A DNA stretch of 61,500 nt from a bacterium (GTDB taxonomy: Bacteria; Electryoneota; Electryoneia; Electryoneales; Electryoneaceae), in contig JANQEY010000120.1 of assembly GCA_028278125.1 (NCBI GenBank), positions 1 through 61,500 on the forward strand. The letters run 5' to 3'. The position numbers and the translations under genes are program-made. Positions 54,176 through 61,500 of the stretch are shown one piece after another. The stretch's first letter is position 1. Each line of letters begins with the position of its first letter. The notes beneath the pieces are model-generated. The model was given only the letters and a program-made list of their open reading frames with translations, made no database searches and was not told the DNA's origin.

Positions 54176-56263
54176 ATGCGGAAGCTGTTTGTAATCTTGC
54201 TGACAGTGGTAACGTTGTTGGTGTTTTCTGTGTCGGGATTTGCAACGACACATTATTTCTATGTCGATGCAAATCAAGGATCTAACTCAAATGAAAACGA
54301 GGATGGTCCAAACTTAATTGGTAACATGAGCCATCCGTTCAAGACTTTGCATCATGCATTAGAAATCATTTCGCTCTATGATGCGAATCCAAGAGACGGA
54401 GTGTTCAATCCTAATGGTGATCCTGCATATATTGAGGCACATTGGGACAATGTAACAATAAGTCATGACTATTGGGATAGTCCAACCGAACCAGTAGGCG
54501 ATCCTCGATCTGCAATTCTATCAGGTGATATTATCAGAATTTCAATGATGCCCGGGACATTCATGGAACCTGACACATGCAGATGGTTGGCAGGCCGCCC
54601 AGGTACTGACGATGAATATGTGGCAACAGATTGTCCTCTTGAAATAAGTCCAGAGCTTCCTAATACTGTTAGAATATATGGTCTTAATCCTGAGTATGGA
54701 CAGGATTACTGGAAAGGGATTGGCGAATACGCTGGTCAACCGGAATATGATTGGGAAGATGAAGGGAACAATGTGTATTCCCATAAATGGCCCTACTTCT
54801 TTGAACCTATGGAACCCATCTGGGAGCACGCTAGCGGTAACACTTTAAATTGGCTGGGAAGACTAAACTATTCGGATTGGATTGAAGATTATGATCCAGA
54901 AGAGGATCCACCACTAACTGGACAAATACCTCAAGGGAGATTATTAACACATCGTGAATCATTTTACCTGCTAGATAACGCACTAGGATTGGTGAAATTC
55001 ACGCAGGATTTTGATTATATTGCAGATCCAAATTTTCCCGCAGAAATAGGATATTTTAAAATTGACTACGATCCAGTAAATCCAAAAATATACATTAAGA
55101 GTAACATTAACCCTGGTACTCAAAATTTTATAGAATATGGGAAGGTACTAGTTCCTTTTAATAAACGTATTCTATGGACTGAAGGAGCAATAAAAGTAAC
55201 TCTTGATGACCTGGATTTCGCTTTTGCAGCCGACTATCCAATAGGAAAAGCTGCAAAAGGGAGTGTTTTTATTTCAAGAGTTTTATCCCATATGGACGGT
55301 GCTGAAGTTTCTAATTGTAGTTTTAAACACAATAGTTGGTTGGGTCTGAACATCAGTGGAGGCGAAGATATATACACCGGGAACATGGACTTTATCGAGG
55401 TAACCTCCTGCGTTGCTGATTCAAATGGTGGAATGGGAATGCATACAAGTGGAGCTGTAGGAACGACATTGAACAGCAATAGCACTAACTACAACAACTT
55501 ACGAGGTTATAAAGCAGGAACGATGTCATGGGATATAGGAGGTGTAAAGCTAATGCCGGTGCAGAATGTCCGGATCAATAACCATGTATCTACCTGGAAC
55601 TATGCTCGTGGATTTTGGATAGATTCAAGTGAGGATAACATTCTCATTGAAAATTGCACATTCAATTACAATTACTGGCATGGTCTGTTTATAGAATATT
55701 CCTATGGAAGTGAACAAAATCCTATACAAGTAAAGGGATGTACAATAGTGGAAAATGGGCAAGATTATCGTCAAGGATTCGAGAATTGGGTTTACGAAGG
55801 CAAGCGTTTTGCCGGTTCTGGAATACAAATTAGCAGTAGTATGTGGGTAGACATTTATAGAAATACAATATCTAATAATGTATCTCAGATAAAGTTCGAA
55901 AAATTCTATCATCATAAAGATTATCCAGTTTACATACCGGCCATGAGAGTTTCCTGTAATATCAGCATTCATGAAAATGAATTTGAATTTGGACAAGGTA
56001 TTCATGATTGGACTGTTTTAAACGATTGGGGATATCAAGTATCGCTGGATAGAGGCAATAATAATTGTATAGCACAATATTGGTATGATGTGCTAAACTG
56101 GTGGGGTAATACAACGGGAGAGCATCCAGGACAAGTTACGGTAGTACCAATAAGCAATTATTGGAAACTAATGGGATATTATGAACCAGGTGATCCTTAT
56201 GAAGTATACTATGAATTGAATCCAGACGAGTATGAACCTCCAAATGCGAACTGTGATAATTAG
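54176..56263 (+). CDS. Secreted parallel beta-helix protein 1
   Basis: The 695-residue protein has a signal peptide (residues 1-23: MRKLFVILLTVVTLLVFSVS, then GFA). A DUF1565-like start (HYFYVDANQGS, PFKTLHHALEI) and a right-handed parallel beta-helix follow, with repeated short strands such as AEVSNCSFKHNSWLGLNISG, ARGFWIDSSEDNILIENC and YWHGLFIEYS. This is the fold of polysaccharide lyases and epimerases, but I see no catalytic residues I could name. It is 30-40% identical by eye to the next gene. It has no type IX sorting domain. The gene is AT-rich compared with the pgs genes before it. Confidence 0.75.
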   Translation: MRKLFVILLTVVTLLVFSVSGFATTHYFYVDANQGSNSNENEDGPNLIGNMSHPFKTLHHALEIISLYDANPRDGVFNPNGDPAYIEAHWDNVTISHDYWDSPTEPVGDPRSAILSGDIIRISMMPGTFMEPDTCRWLAGRPGTDDEYVATDCPLEISPELPNTVRIYGLNPEYGQDYWKGIGEYAGQPEYDWEDEGNNVYSHKWPYFFEPMEPIWEHASGNTLNWLGRLNYSDWIEDYDPEEDPPLTGQIPQGRLLTHRESFYLLDNALGLVKFTQDFDYIADPNFPAEIGYFKIDYDPVNPKIYIKSNINPGTQNFIEYGKVLVPFNKRILWTEGAIKVTLDDLDFAFAADYPIGKAAKGSVFISRVLSHMDGAEVSNCSFKHNSWLGLNISGGEDIYTGNMDFIEVTSCVADSNGGMGMHTSGAVGTTLNSNSTNYNNLRGYKAGTMSWDIGGVKLMPVQNVRINNHVSTWNYARGFWIDSSEDNILIENCTFNYNYWHGLFIEYSYGSEQNPIQVKGCTIVENGQDYRQGFENWVYEGKRFAGSGIQISSSMWVDIYRNTISNNVSQIKFEKFYHHKDYPVYIPAMRVSCNISIHENEFEFGQGIHDWTVLNDWGYQVSLDRGNNNCIAQYWYDVLNWWGNTTGEHPGQVTVVPISNYWKLMGYYEPGDPYEVYYELNPDEYEPPNANCDN

Positions 56264-56349
56264 TTATGTGATATAGTACCAGCCATAAGGTTAAGAATAA
56301 TGTAATTCCATTATATTTATATTAGGTTTTGTCTTAGCGTGAATGAATT

Positions 56350-56386
56350 GCAGGATAACACTATTTGTTATCCTGCATTTTTTATA
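56350..56386 (+). terminator. Rho-independent terminator after beta-helix gene 1
   Basis: GCAGGATAACA pairs perfectly with TGTTATCCTGC around CTATT, followed by ATTTTTTATAA. The stem begins GCAGGATA, as does that of the terminator at 58969-59005. Confidence 0.88.
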
Positions 56387-56444
56387 ATTGAATTGTATAT
56401 TTATTGAAATAGAACAGAAAAAATTTTTCCTAACTCCAATTCGA

Positions 56445-56595
56445 GTTGCCGACTAATATTTAGCTTATTAGTTTATATTAGTAATTTTGGGATTAGGGGG
56501 ATTTGTCCACGGTTTTACCCGCTGTCTCACCTTTATGTTATTCCATATGTACAATTTTGAGATTTGTTAACTTAATCACACAAGGGGAGTATATC
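56445..56595 (+). promoter_or_regulatory. Conserved leader, copy 2
   Basis: This 151-base counterpart of 54021-54175 has CCCGCTGTCTCACCTTT at 56518-56534, TATTCCATATGTACA, and TCACACAAGGGGAGT before ATG 56596. Conservation is highest in the last 80 bases. Confidence 0.6.
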
Positions 56596-58908
56596 ATGCG
56601 AAAGATGTTTGTTGCTTTGTTAACGGTTTTGATGGTGTTGGTTTTTTCTGTGTCGGGATTTACTACGATTCATTATTTTGTTGTTGACTCTGAACATGGA
56701 TTTGATTTCGACAGTACAGATAATCAACATAATCATTGGGGAGGATATCATAACGATAGACCTTTTGGCGATCCCTATTATAGACCTGTACCATATGAAG
56801 AGATTCCTGGTACATCTACAGCATTTAAAAGTCTTCACCATGCTTTAGAATATCTTGCTCTATATGATCAACCTGGCCCAGGATACGAAAATTTTTTAGG
56901 TTATGCACATAATTATTGGACAAATCCGGAAGACACTCTAAGACCAAACTTTATCCCCTCATTTGATAGCGGGATAGATGAAATCAGAATTCTTATGAAA
57001 CCAGGGACTTATCCCGAACCGTTAAAATGTCGTTGGAAGGGTGTATATATTAATGAAACACAATACAATGTTCCATATGCTTTTCCTCTTACTATAAAAA
57101 GAGATCCTGATGCTTCACCAGAAAAGGTTAGAATAGCTGGCATTGTTTCTCCTTCCGATGTTGATTGGGAGGCAAATTGGAGTGGAACTGGTATTTTCAG
57201 CCGTGAATGGCCCTATAATTTTGATGCTTTTGAACCTAACCAGAATGGATCATTCAGCCCACCACTCGAATTCAATAGTGGAACAGAAAAATGGTTGGGT
57301 AATATATATTATGAATACTATTATTACACTGCGGATTCTGTCTTACAGGTCGGAGATCCAATTCCTAAGGGTGAATTAATGACTCATAGAGAGTCTTTTT
57401 ATCTATACAATAATGGAAATCTTGTAAGATTCATTCAAGAATTTGACGACAGTGCTGATCTTCTTCCAAATCATTTCAGGATTGATTACGATGCTAATCC
57501 TAAGATGATAGAAATTAACAGTACTCTTGATCCAAGTTTACCAGGAGTTGATGTTATTGTTCCTTATAATGAACGTATATTAGAAGTTATTGACGCAAAT
57601 GATTTTACTTTAGAAAATCTAGATTTTTGTTTTGGAGCTGATAGTTTTATAGGAGATGTTGGTGTAGTCCTTTTTGATGGTGATAATGGAGAAATAAATA
57701 TAAACTATTGTTGCTTTAATCATAACAGTTGGACTGGTCTTAAATTGTCTGGCAATCCAATAAATCCAATTAACATAACTGGATCAGAGGCATCATATAA
57801 TGGTGGGACTGGGATTGCAGTAGGTGGTTGGAATATTAATATGCTAAATAATACTACGAATAACAATAACTGGCGCGGATACGCAGCTGGAACAATGAAA
57901 TGGGTAGTAGGTGGCGTTAAAATGCATAGCGCAAGAGATATCCAAGTAACTGGACACCAATCTAAAAACAATAACGCTCGAGGTTTCTGGTTGGATGGAT
58001 GCTATAACAATATAAATATTGATAATTGTGACTTTTCCAATAATCACTGGGACGGATTGTTTATTGAGCACACTACTGGCCTAGTTACTGTATCTAATTG
58101 TGATATCAAAGAAAATAGCGGAGATTTTGATCTCGGTGATGATACTTCCATACTACCGGGACGAGGAAGAGCAGGCGCAGGAATCAGAATTAATGCTAGC
58201 GATCATGTAACTATAAGTAATTGCTGCATTTACGATAATTTCGTTCAGATTAAGTTTGGCTTATTCACAAGGAATGATGGAGAACCTCAAGACCCAGTCA
58301 CAAGTTGCCATAATAAGTTTATTAATAACACTTTCCGATGGGATGAGATTGACCAATACCTGAATGTTTTCGAAGCTAGTAAATCAATATCCGGGTTTGA
58401 TTGGGATGATTTTTGGGAAGATGTTGAGCAATATTTTCCTGGGGCAATTCCTGATAGTTTGCCTGATTTATCTTTAGGCGATGGTTCAAGTCCCGGTGAC
58501 TTTAACCATTACCGATCTTTCGATTGTGATGGAAGACTGTGGCAACATCATATTGGATATAGGGATGATGATGGAAACGGAATAATAGATTACTGGATTA
58601 ACAACTGGCAGGTTGATGAATACGAACTTTTGCTTGGCCCTGTAAACATTTTTGATGATGTAATATATTGGGATGGTTTTGGAGGTGTAGGTGGTGGTGA
58701 AAATCCACTTTACGGTAAATATTGTGAGCTACAGTTTAATCAAGATATTTTCAATAATCCCGGTCCAAACGATCCGATTGATGAAAGAGATCTTTCTGCA
58801 TTGTCACCCCGCTGGTATCCTAATTGGCGCTTTGGTATACCTCGACATTCTGATCCATGTCCATATTGTGGTTGGAACTGTACTGGTCCTAATTGTACAG
58901 TACCATAA
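56596..58908 (+). CDS. Secreted parallel beta-helix protein 2
   Basis: The 770-residue paralogue of the protein at 54176-56263 starts at ATG 56596, placed by AAGGGGAGT. The signal peptide is nearly the same (MRKMFVALLTVLMVLVFSVS). It shares the landmarks LTHRESFYL-type (MTHRESFYLYN), HNSWTGLKLSG, GYAAGTMKWVVGGVK, NARGFWLDG and WDGLFIEHT. It has an extra C-terminal region of about 150 residues, rich in Asp and aromatic residues, and ends in a Cys cluster (CPYCGWNCTGPNC). AT-rich. Function unknown; a surface glycan-active or adhesive protein is a guess. Confidence 0.75.
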   Translation: MRKMFVALLTVLMVLVFSVSGFTTIHYFVVDSEHGFDFDSTDNQHNHWGGYHNDRPFGDPYYRPVPYEEIPGTSTAFKSLHHALEYLALYDQPGPGYENFLGYAHNYWTNPEDTLRPNFIPSFDSGIDEIRILMKPGTYPEPLKCRWKGVYINETQYNVPYAFPLTIKRDPDASPEKVRIAGIVSPSDVDWEANWSGTGIFSREWPYNFDAFEPNQNGSFSPPLEFNSGTEKWLGNIYYEYYYYTADSVLQVGDPIPKGELMTHRESFYLYNNGNLVRFIQEFDDSADLLPNHFRIDYDANPKMIEINSTLDPSLPGVDVIVPYNERILEVIDANDFTLENLDFCFGADSFIGDVGVVLFDGDNGEININYCCFNHNSWTGLKLSGNPINPINITGSEASYNGGTGIAVGGWNINMLNNTTNNNNWRGYAAGTMKWVVGGVKMHSARDIQVTGHQSKNNNARGFWLDGCYNNINIDNCDFSNNHWDGLFIEHTTGLVTVSNCDIKENSGDFDLGDDTSILPGRGRAGAGIRINASDHVTISNCCIYDNFVQIKFGLFTRNDGEPQDPVTSCHNKFINNTFRWDEIDQYLNVFEASKSISGFDWDDFWEDVEQYFPGAIPDSLPDLSLGDGSSPGDFNHYRSFDCDGRLWQHHIGYRDDDGNGIIDYWINNWQVDEYELLLGPVNIFDDVIYWDGFGGVGGGENPLYGKYCELQFNQDIFNNPGPNDPIDERDLSALSPRWYPNWRFGIPRHSDPCPYCGWNCTGPNCTVP

Positions 58909-58968
58909 TTATCAATCAATTAAATCTCTACTAGATTTTAAGCAATAATCGTAGTGATAGATTTTTTA

Positions 58969-59005
58969 TGCAGGATAGTAGTTATTATTATCCTGCATTT
59001 TTATA
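58969..59005 (+). terminator. Rho-independent terminator after beta-helix gene 2
   Basis: TGCAGGATA pairs with TATCCTGCA and TTTTTATATT follows. The outer stem matches that of the terminator at 56350. Confidence 0.8.
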
Positions 59006-59124
59006 TTTAACTATTTCCAAGAATTATCATAAAACTATTTTTAATTCAAATATCATCTTTGAAATAAAATTCATTATATTCACCTATCCTTCTAATCAGA
59101 AATAATTCCGAAAGGAAAACAGCC

Positions 59125-60207
59125 ATGAAGACGAGAAACTTTGTACTGCTGGCTTTGGTGATGGTGTTTGCTGTTGGGTGTTTGCAGGCGAAGCCGTGGA
59201 ACCCGCGTAAACGGATGGGGCTGGAAATATTATACTCCGCCGGGTATGATGGGAACATGCTCGAGATGTCGGATTATGATATCGACCGTTTCGAGAACAA
59301 CGAGCTGCCGGGTTCAACCGCGCCTGGAACTTATGACGCTATGATGCAGGAGTTCGGTCTCAAGTTCAATATCACCTCACCACGTTTGATCGGAAAAAAC
59401 CGCACCCGGTTTTATTATACTGTGAAATACCTCTCGTTTGGCGGCAACCGTTTTAACGATCGTATCAGCCATTCCTTTTTCTTGACGCAGGATGTGATGA
59501 AAGGTGTTGACCTCGTGGGAAGTTATTTCCTGATTCCCAACCGTTACCTGCGTGATTATTTCGATAAGGATGTGGGTGTTATCCGGGCTACGGAATTCGC
59601 GTACAACCTCTATACCGCCGGTGTCCGTTGGAGTGTTACCAAACCGTTGCGAATAGATATCCGTTACGAAGGTTACCAGGTTTATTATAATAATTACTTC
59701 ACTGAATACGACACTGAATCCCACGGGATGCGTGCGGATGTCCGTTACAAGCTGACTCCAACAGTCACCCTCAATGGCGCGTTTAAACTTCGATTCGCGG
59801 ATAACGTAGGTTTTGATGAATCAAGCGCTATTGTCGCCGCTGATCCCCTGCTGGACGCTGAATATGGCGACGGGAGTTACGGTGAGGAGTATTTCGAGTA
59901 TGGGTTTGCCTGGAAATCGCCGAAGATGCTTAACCGTGAATGGGATATTTCCCTGAAGCACAGGATACGTCACAGGTACTATACCAGCGACTTTTCGCTC
60001 GAGGATGATCCGTTCCATGCCGGACGTGAACATTTACATCAGAGGGTGATGTTTACGATGGAAACGGAAATTGTCCCTGGTCTTGAAGGTGGACCATCTA
60101 TTGATTATGAATGGCGTCGTTCGGATTCACCGAATGATAGAGTTCCTGAAGTGAAGGATTTTGATGTTTTCAGGTTTAGTTTTAAGTTCAGTTATAAGGT
60201 TTGGTAG
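59125..60207 (+). CDS. Outer-membrane beta-barrel-like protein
   Basis: The 360-residue protein has a signal peptide (about residues 1-22). Alternating aromatic and polar strands run throughout (RTRFYYTVKYLSF, LRIDIRYEGYQVYYNNYF, SLKHRIRHRYYTSDF) and the last residue is Trp in FRFSFKFSYKVW, the usual end of an outer-membrane barrel. No family is recognised. Codon use is GC-rich like pgsB-pgsW and unlike the two beta-helix genes between, so it may belong with the pgs genes as an outer-membrane exit. That is inference. Confidence 0.7.
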   Translation: MKTRNFVLLALVMVFAVGCLQAKPWNPRKRMGLEILYSAGYDGNMLEMSDYDIDRFENNELPGSTAPGTYDAMMQEFGLKFNITSPRLIGKNRTRFYYTVKYLSFGGNRFNDRISHSFFLTQDVMKGVDLVGSYFLIPNRYLRDYFDKDVGVIRATEFAYNLYTAGVRWSVTKPLRIDIRYEGYQVYYNNYFTEYDTESHGMRADVRYKLTPTVTLNGAFKLRFADNVGFDESSAIVAADPLLDAEYGDGSYGEEYFEYGFAWKSPKMLNREWDISLKHRIRHRYYTSDFSLEDDPFHAGREHLHQRVMFTMETEIVPGLEGGPSIDYEWRRSDSPNDRVPEVKDFDVFRFSFKFSYKVW

Positions 60208-60223
60208 GGAAAATCGAAAACCT

Positions 60224-60377
60224 CCCGGATACACTGATCCAGGGCTACTTATTTTATCCCGGGTATCGATCTCGGGATTTTTTATTTATTAACTATGTAA
60301 AAACAATGATACCCTGTTAGCGAGCTAACTGGGGCATATTCTTTATGAAACCCGACTTGCAAGTCAAGTCGGGCCAC
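60224..60377. repeat. Two GTAG/GTGG-headed REP-like palindromes
   Basis: One unit (60224-60248) reads CCCGGATACACTGATCCAGG then GCTAC; it matches 522-547. The second (60351-60377) reads CCCGACTTGCAAGTCAAGTC then GGGCCAC, a GTGG-headed variant. The gap between the barrel gene and the DUF72 gene otherwise shows only the terminator at 60256-60288. Confidence 0.7.
60256..60288 (+). terminator. Rho-independent terminator after the barrel gene
   Basis: ATCCCG (60256-60261) pairs with CGGGAT (60273-60278) around an 11-base loop; TTTTTATT follows. Confidence 0.65.
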
Positions 60378-60477
60378 CCTTATGAACTAGCAATGACAGG
60401 TTTTTCATAATTTTTTGCATATCCATCATTATATTAATAGATTATTCCTTTAATGAATCTGTTTTTCAGGAAGAATA

Positions 60478-61317
60478 TTGAATAACACTAAAAATCAATT
60501 CTTTATCGGCACATCATCATTCTCATCAAAAGACTGGGTAGGGAATTTTTACCCGGAAAAGACACTCCCATCTGATTACCTGGTTCATTACGCAGAAAAA
60601 CTGGATACAGTTGAAATAGACGCAACTTATTACGCCATCCCATCAGCGAGGACAGTACTTGGCTGGAAAAACAAAACGCCTGAAGGTTTTATCTTCGCTG
60701 CCAAGTTCCCGAAAGCCATCGTTCACTGTGGTGAAGGACCAAAACCCGATCCTGAAAAAATTCTGGTTCCCGAAGTATGTGATCCGTTACGTGACAGTTT
60801 TCTGAATGTGATGGCCGGGCTCGAGGAAAAACTCGGACCATTGTTGATCCAGTTTCCCTATTTTTCAAAGGCTGTCTTCCCTGAAAAAGAGATATTTCTG
60901 GACAGGCTGGATAAATTTCTTGGGGCACTTCCGAATAATTTCAGGTATGCCGTGGAAATCCGTAACAAGGCATGGTTAAACAACAGTTTCGCAGAATTAT
61001 GCCGCACTCATAATGTTGCCCTGACGCTAGTAGATCATGCCTGGATGCCTCATGGTGATGAGATCGAAAAGAAATTTGATCCAGTAACTACCGATTTTTC
61101 ATATATCCGCCTGATTGGTGACAGGAAAGGTATTGAAAAAATTACTACTTCGTGGGAACGTGAAGTTGTTGACATGGGTGAAAGAATTGAGCGCTGGGTG
61201 GGTTTGATTCGTCGGCTGATTGACCGTGATTTAAGAATATATACCTACGCTAATAATCACTATGCCGGTCATGCCCCTGCGACTGTTAACCGGATTCAGA
61301 CACTGCTTAACTCCTGA
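60478..61317 (+). CDS. DUF72 domain protein
   Basis: The 279-residue protein fits the DUF72 TIM-barrel-like family: FFIGTSSFSSKDWVGNFYP, LDTVEIDATYYAIPS, PEGFIFAAKFPKAI, FRYAVEIRNKAWL and the C-terminal IYTYANNHYAGHAPATVN. It starts with TTG at 60478, preceded by AGGAAG four bases upstream. Function of the family is not established. Confidence 0.85.
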   Translation: MNNTKNQFFIGTSSFSSKDWVGNFYPEKTLPSDYLVHYAEKLDTVEIDATYYAIPSARTVLGWKNKTPEGFIFAAKFPKAIVHCGEGPKPDPEKILVPEVCDPLRDSFLNVMAGLEEKLGPLLIQFPYFSKAVFPEKEIFLDRLDKFLGALPNNFRYAVEIRNKAWLNNSFAELCRTHNVALTLVDHAWMPHGDEIEKKFDPVTTDFSYIRLIGDRKGIEKITTSWEREVVDMGERIERWVGLIRRLIDRDLRIYTYANNHYAGHAPATVNRIQTLLNS

Positions 61318-61397
61318 AGTTTTTCGCTTTGTTTGGCGCTGCAATGATGATGTATATTGCATATTCATAATTTTTGAAACCTTATACAAGATTTCAG

Positions 61398-61500
61398 ATG
61401 ACAACGTTCGTACGGTTGATCCGTCTGCGCCAGTGGGTGAAAAACTCACTGGTATTCGCGGCAATTATCTTCTCGCAACATTATTCCAGTCTGAATGACT
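61398..61500 (+). CDS. UbiA-family prenyltransferase, 5' part only
   Basis: The last 103 bases open a frame at ATG 61398 that runs past the window end (34 codons). It reads MTTFVRLIRLRQWVKN then SLVFAAIIFS. The RLRQWVKN segment before a first membrane span is typical of decaprenyl-phosphate phosphoribosyltransferase-like UbiA proteins. Only the N-terminus is seen, so the exact substrate is open. Confidence 0.6.
   Translation, partial: MTTFVRLIRLRQWVKNSLVFAAIIFSQHYSSLND

Overview
The window looks like chromosomal DNA from a free-living Gram-negative bacterium of the FCB assemblage, from a Marinimicrobia-, Calditrichota- or KSB1-like lineage rather than a classical Bacteroidetes genus. Four large secreted proteins end in the type IX secretion sorting domain (a PNPFN motif, then NVYN.LGQ.V and GIY.V). 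There is also an outer-membrane-type beta-barrel, a lipoprotein and an MCE/MlaD protein. Two traits are unusual: an archaeal-type GatE amidotransferase subunit and a selenocysteine elongation factor SelB. Species cannot be fixed from the sequence alone.

Layout. Positions 1-1400 are repeat-rich, with one small membrane protein gene. 1430-3420 (minus strand) holds rplT, rpmI and infC behind five tRNA genes and a 59-residue membrane protein gene; infC appears to start at AUC. 3609-8796 has a universal stress protein, a His-rich NhaD-like antiporter, a UshA-like protein, a nuclease-like protein and a POT peptide transporter. 8797-10260 is a REP palindrome field around a REP-associated tyrosine transposase. 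10264-18592 holds secreted proteins and a nucleoside uptake and salvage set (cdd, udk, tdk, with nupC alongside). 18829-27423 (plus strand) has gatE, a potassium channel, an M16 peptidase, a lipoprotein and an LVIVD-repeat secreted protein.

27638-39695 (minus strand) is a long housekeeping stretch: topA, xerC, hpf, hprK, mannose-family PTS IIA and IIB, mlaD, a PEBP protein, a toroid-fold protein, selB, comF and an acetyltransferase. 40069-50030 has a membrane glycosyltransferase-like protein, smg and secA, two acetyltransferases and a large Asp-box secreted protein. 50295-60207 (plus strand) is the most distinctive region. It encodes a PgsB-PgsC-PgsW polyglutamate system and a basic periplasmic protein, then two AT-rich parallel beta-helix secreted proteins that share leader, signal peptide and terminator, then a beta-barrel protein. 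The window ends with a DUF72 protein and the first 34 codons of a UbiA-like prenyltransferase.

How the parts fit. The cdd-udk-tdk genes with NupC form a nucleoside salvage module. HprK with PTS IIA and IIB, but no permease subunits, suggests regulation rather than sugar transport. PgsBCW with the basic protein and barrel suggests synthesis and export of an anionic polypeptide. GTAG-headed palindromes recur in intergenic DNA and have one candidate mobiliser, the transposase at 9243-9776.
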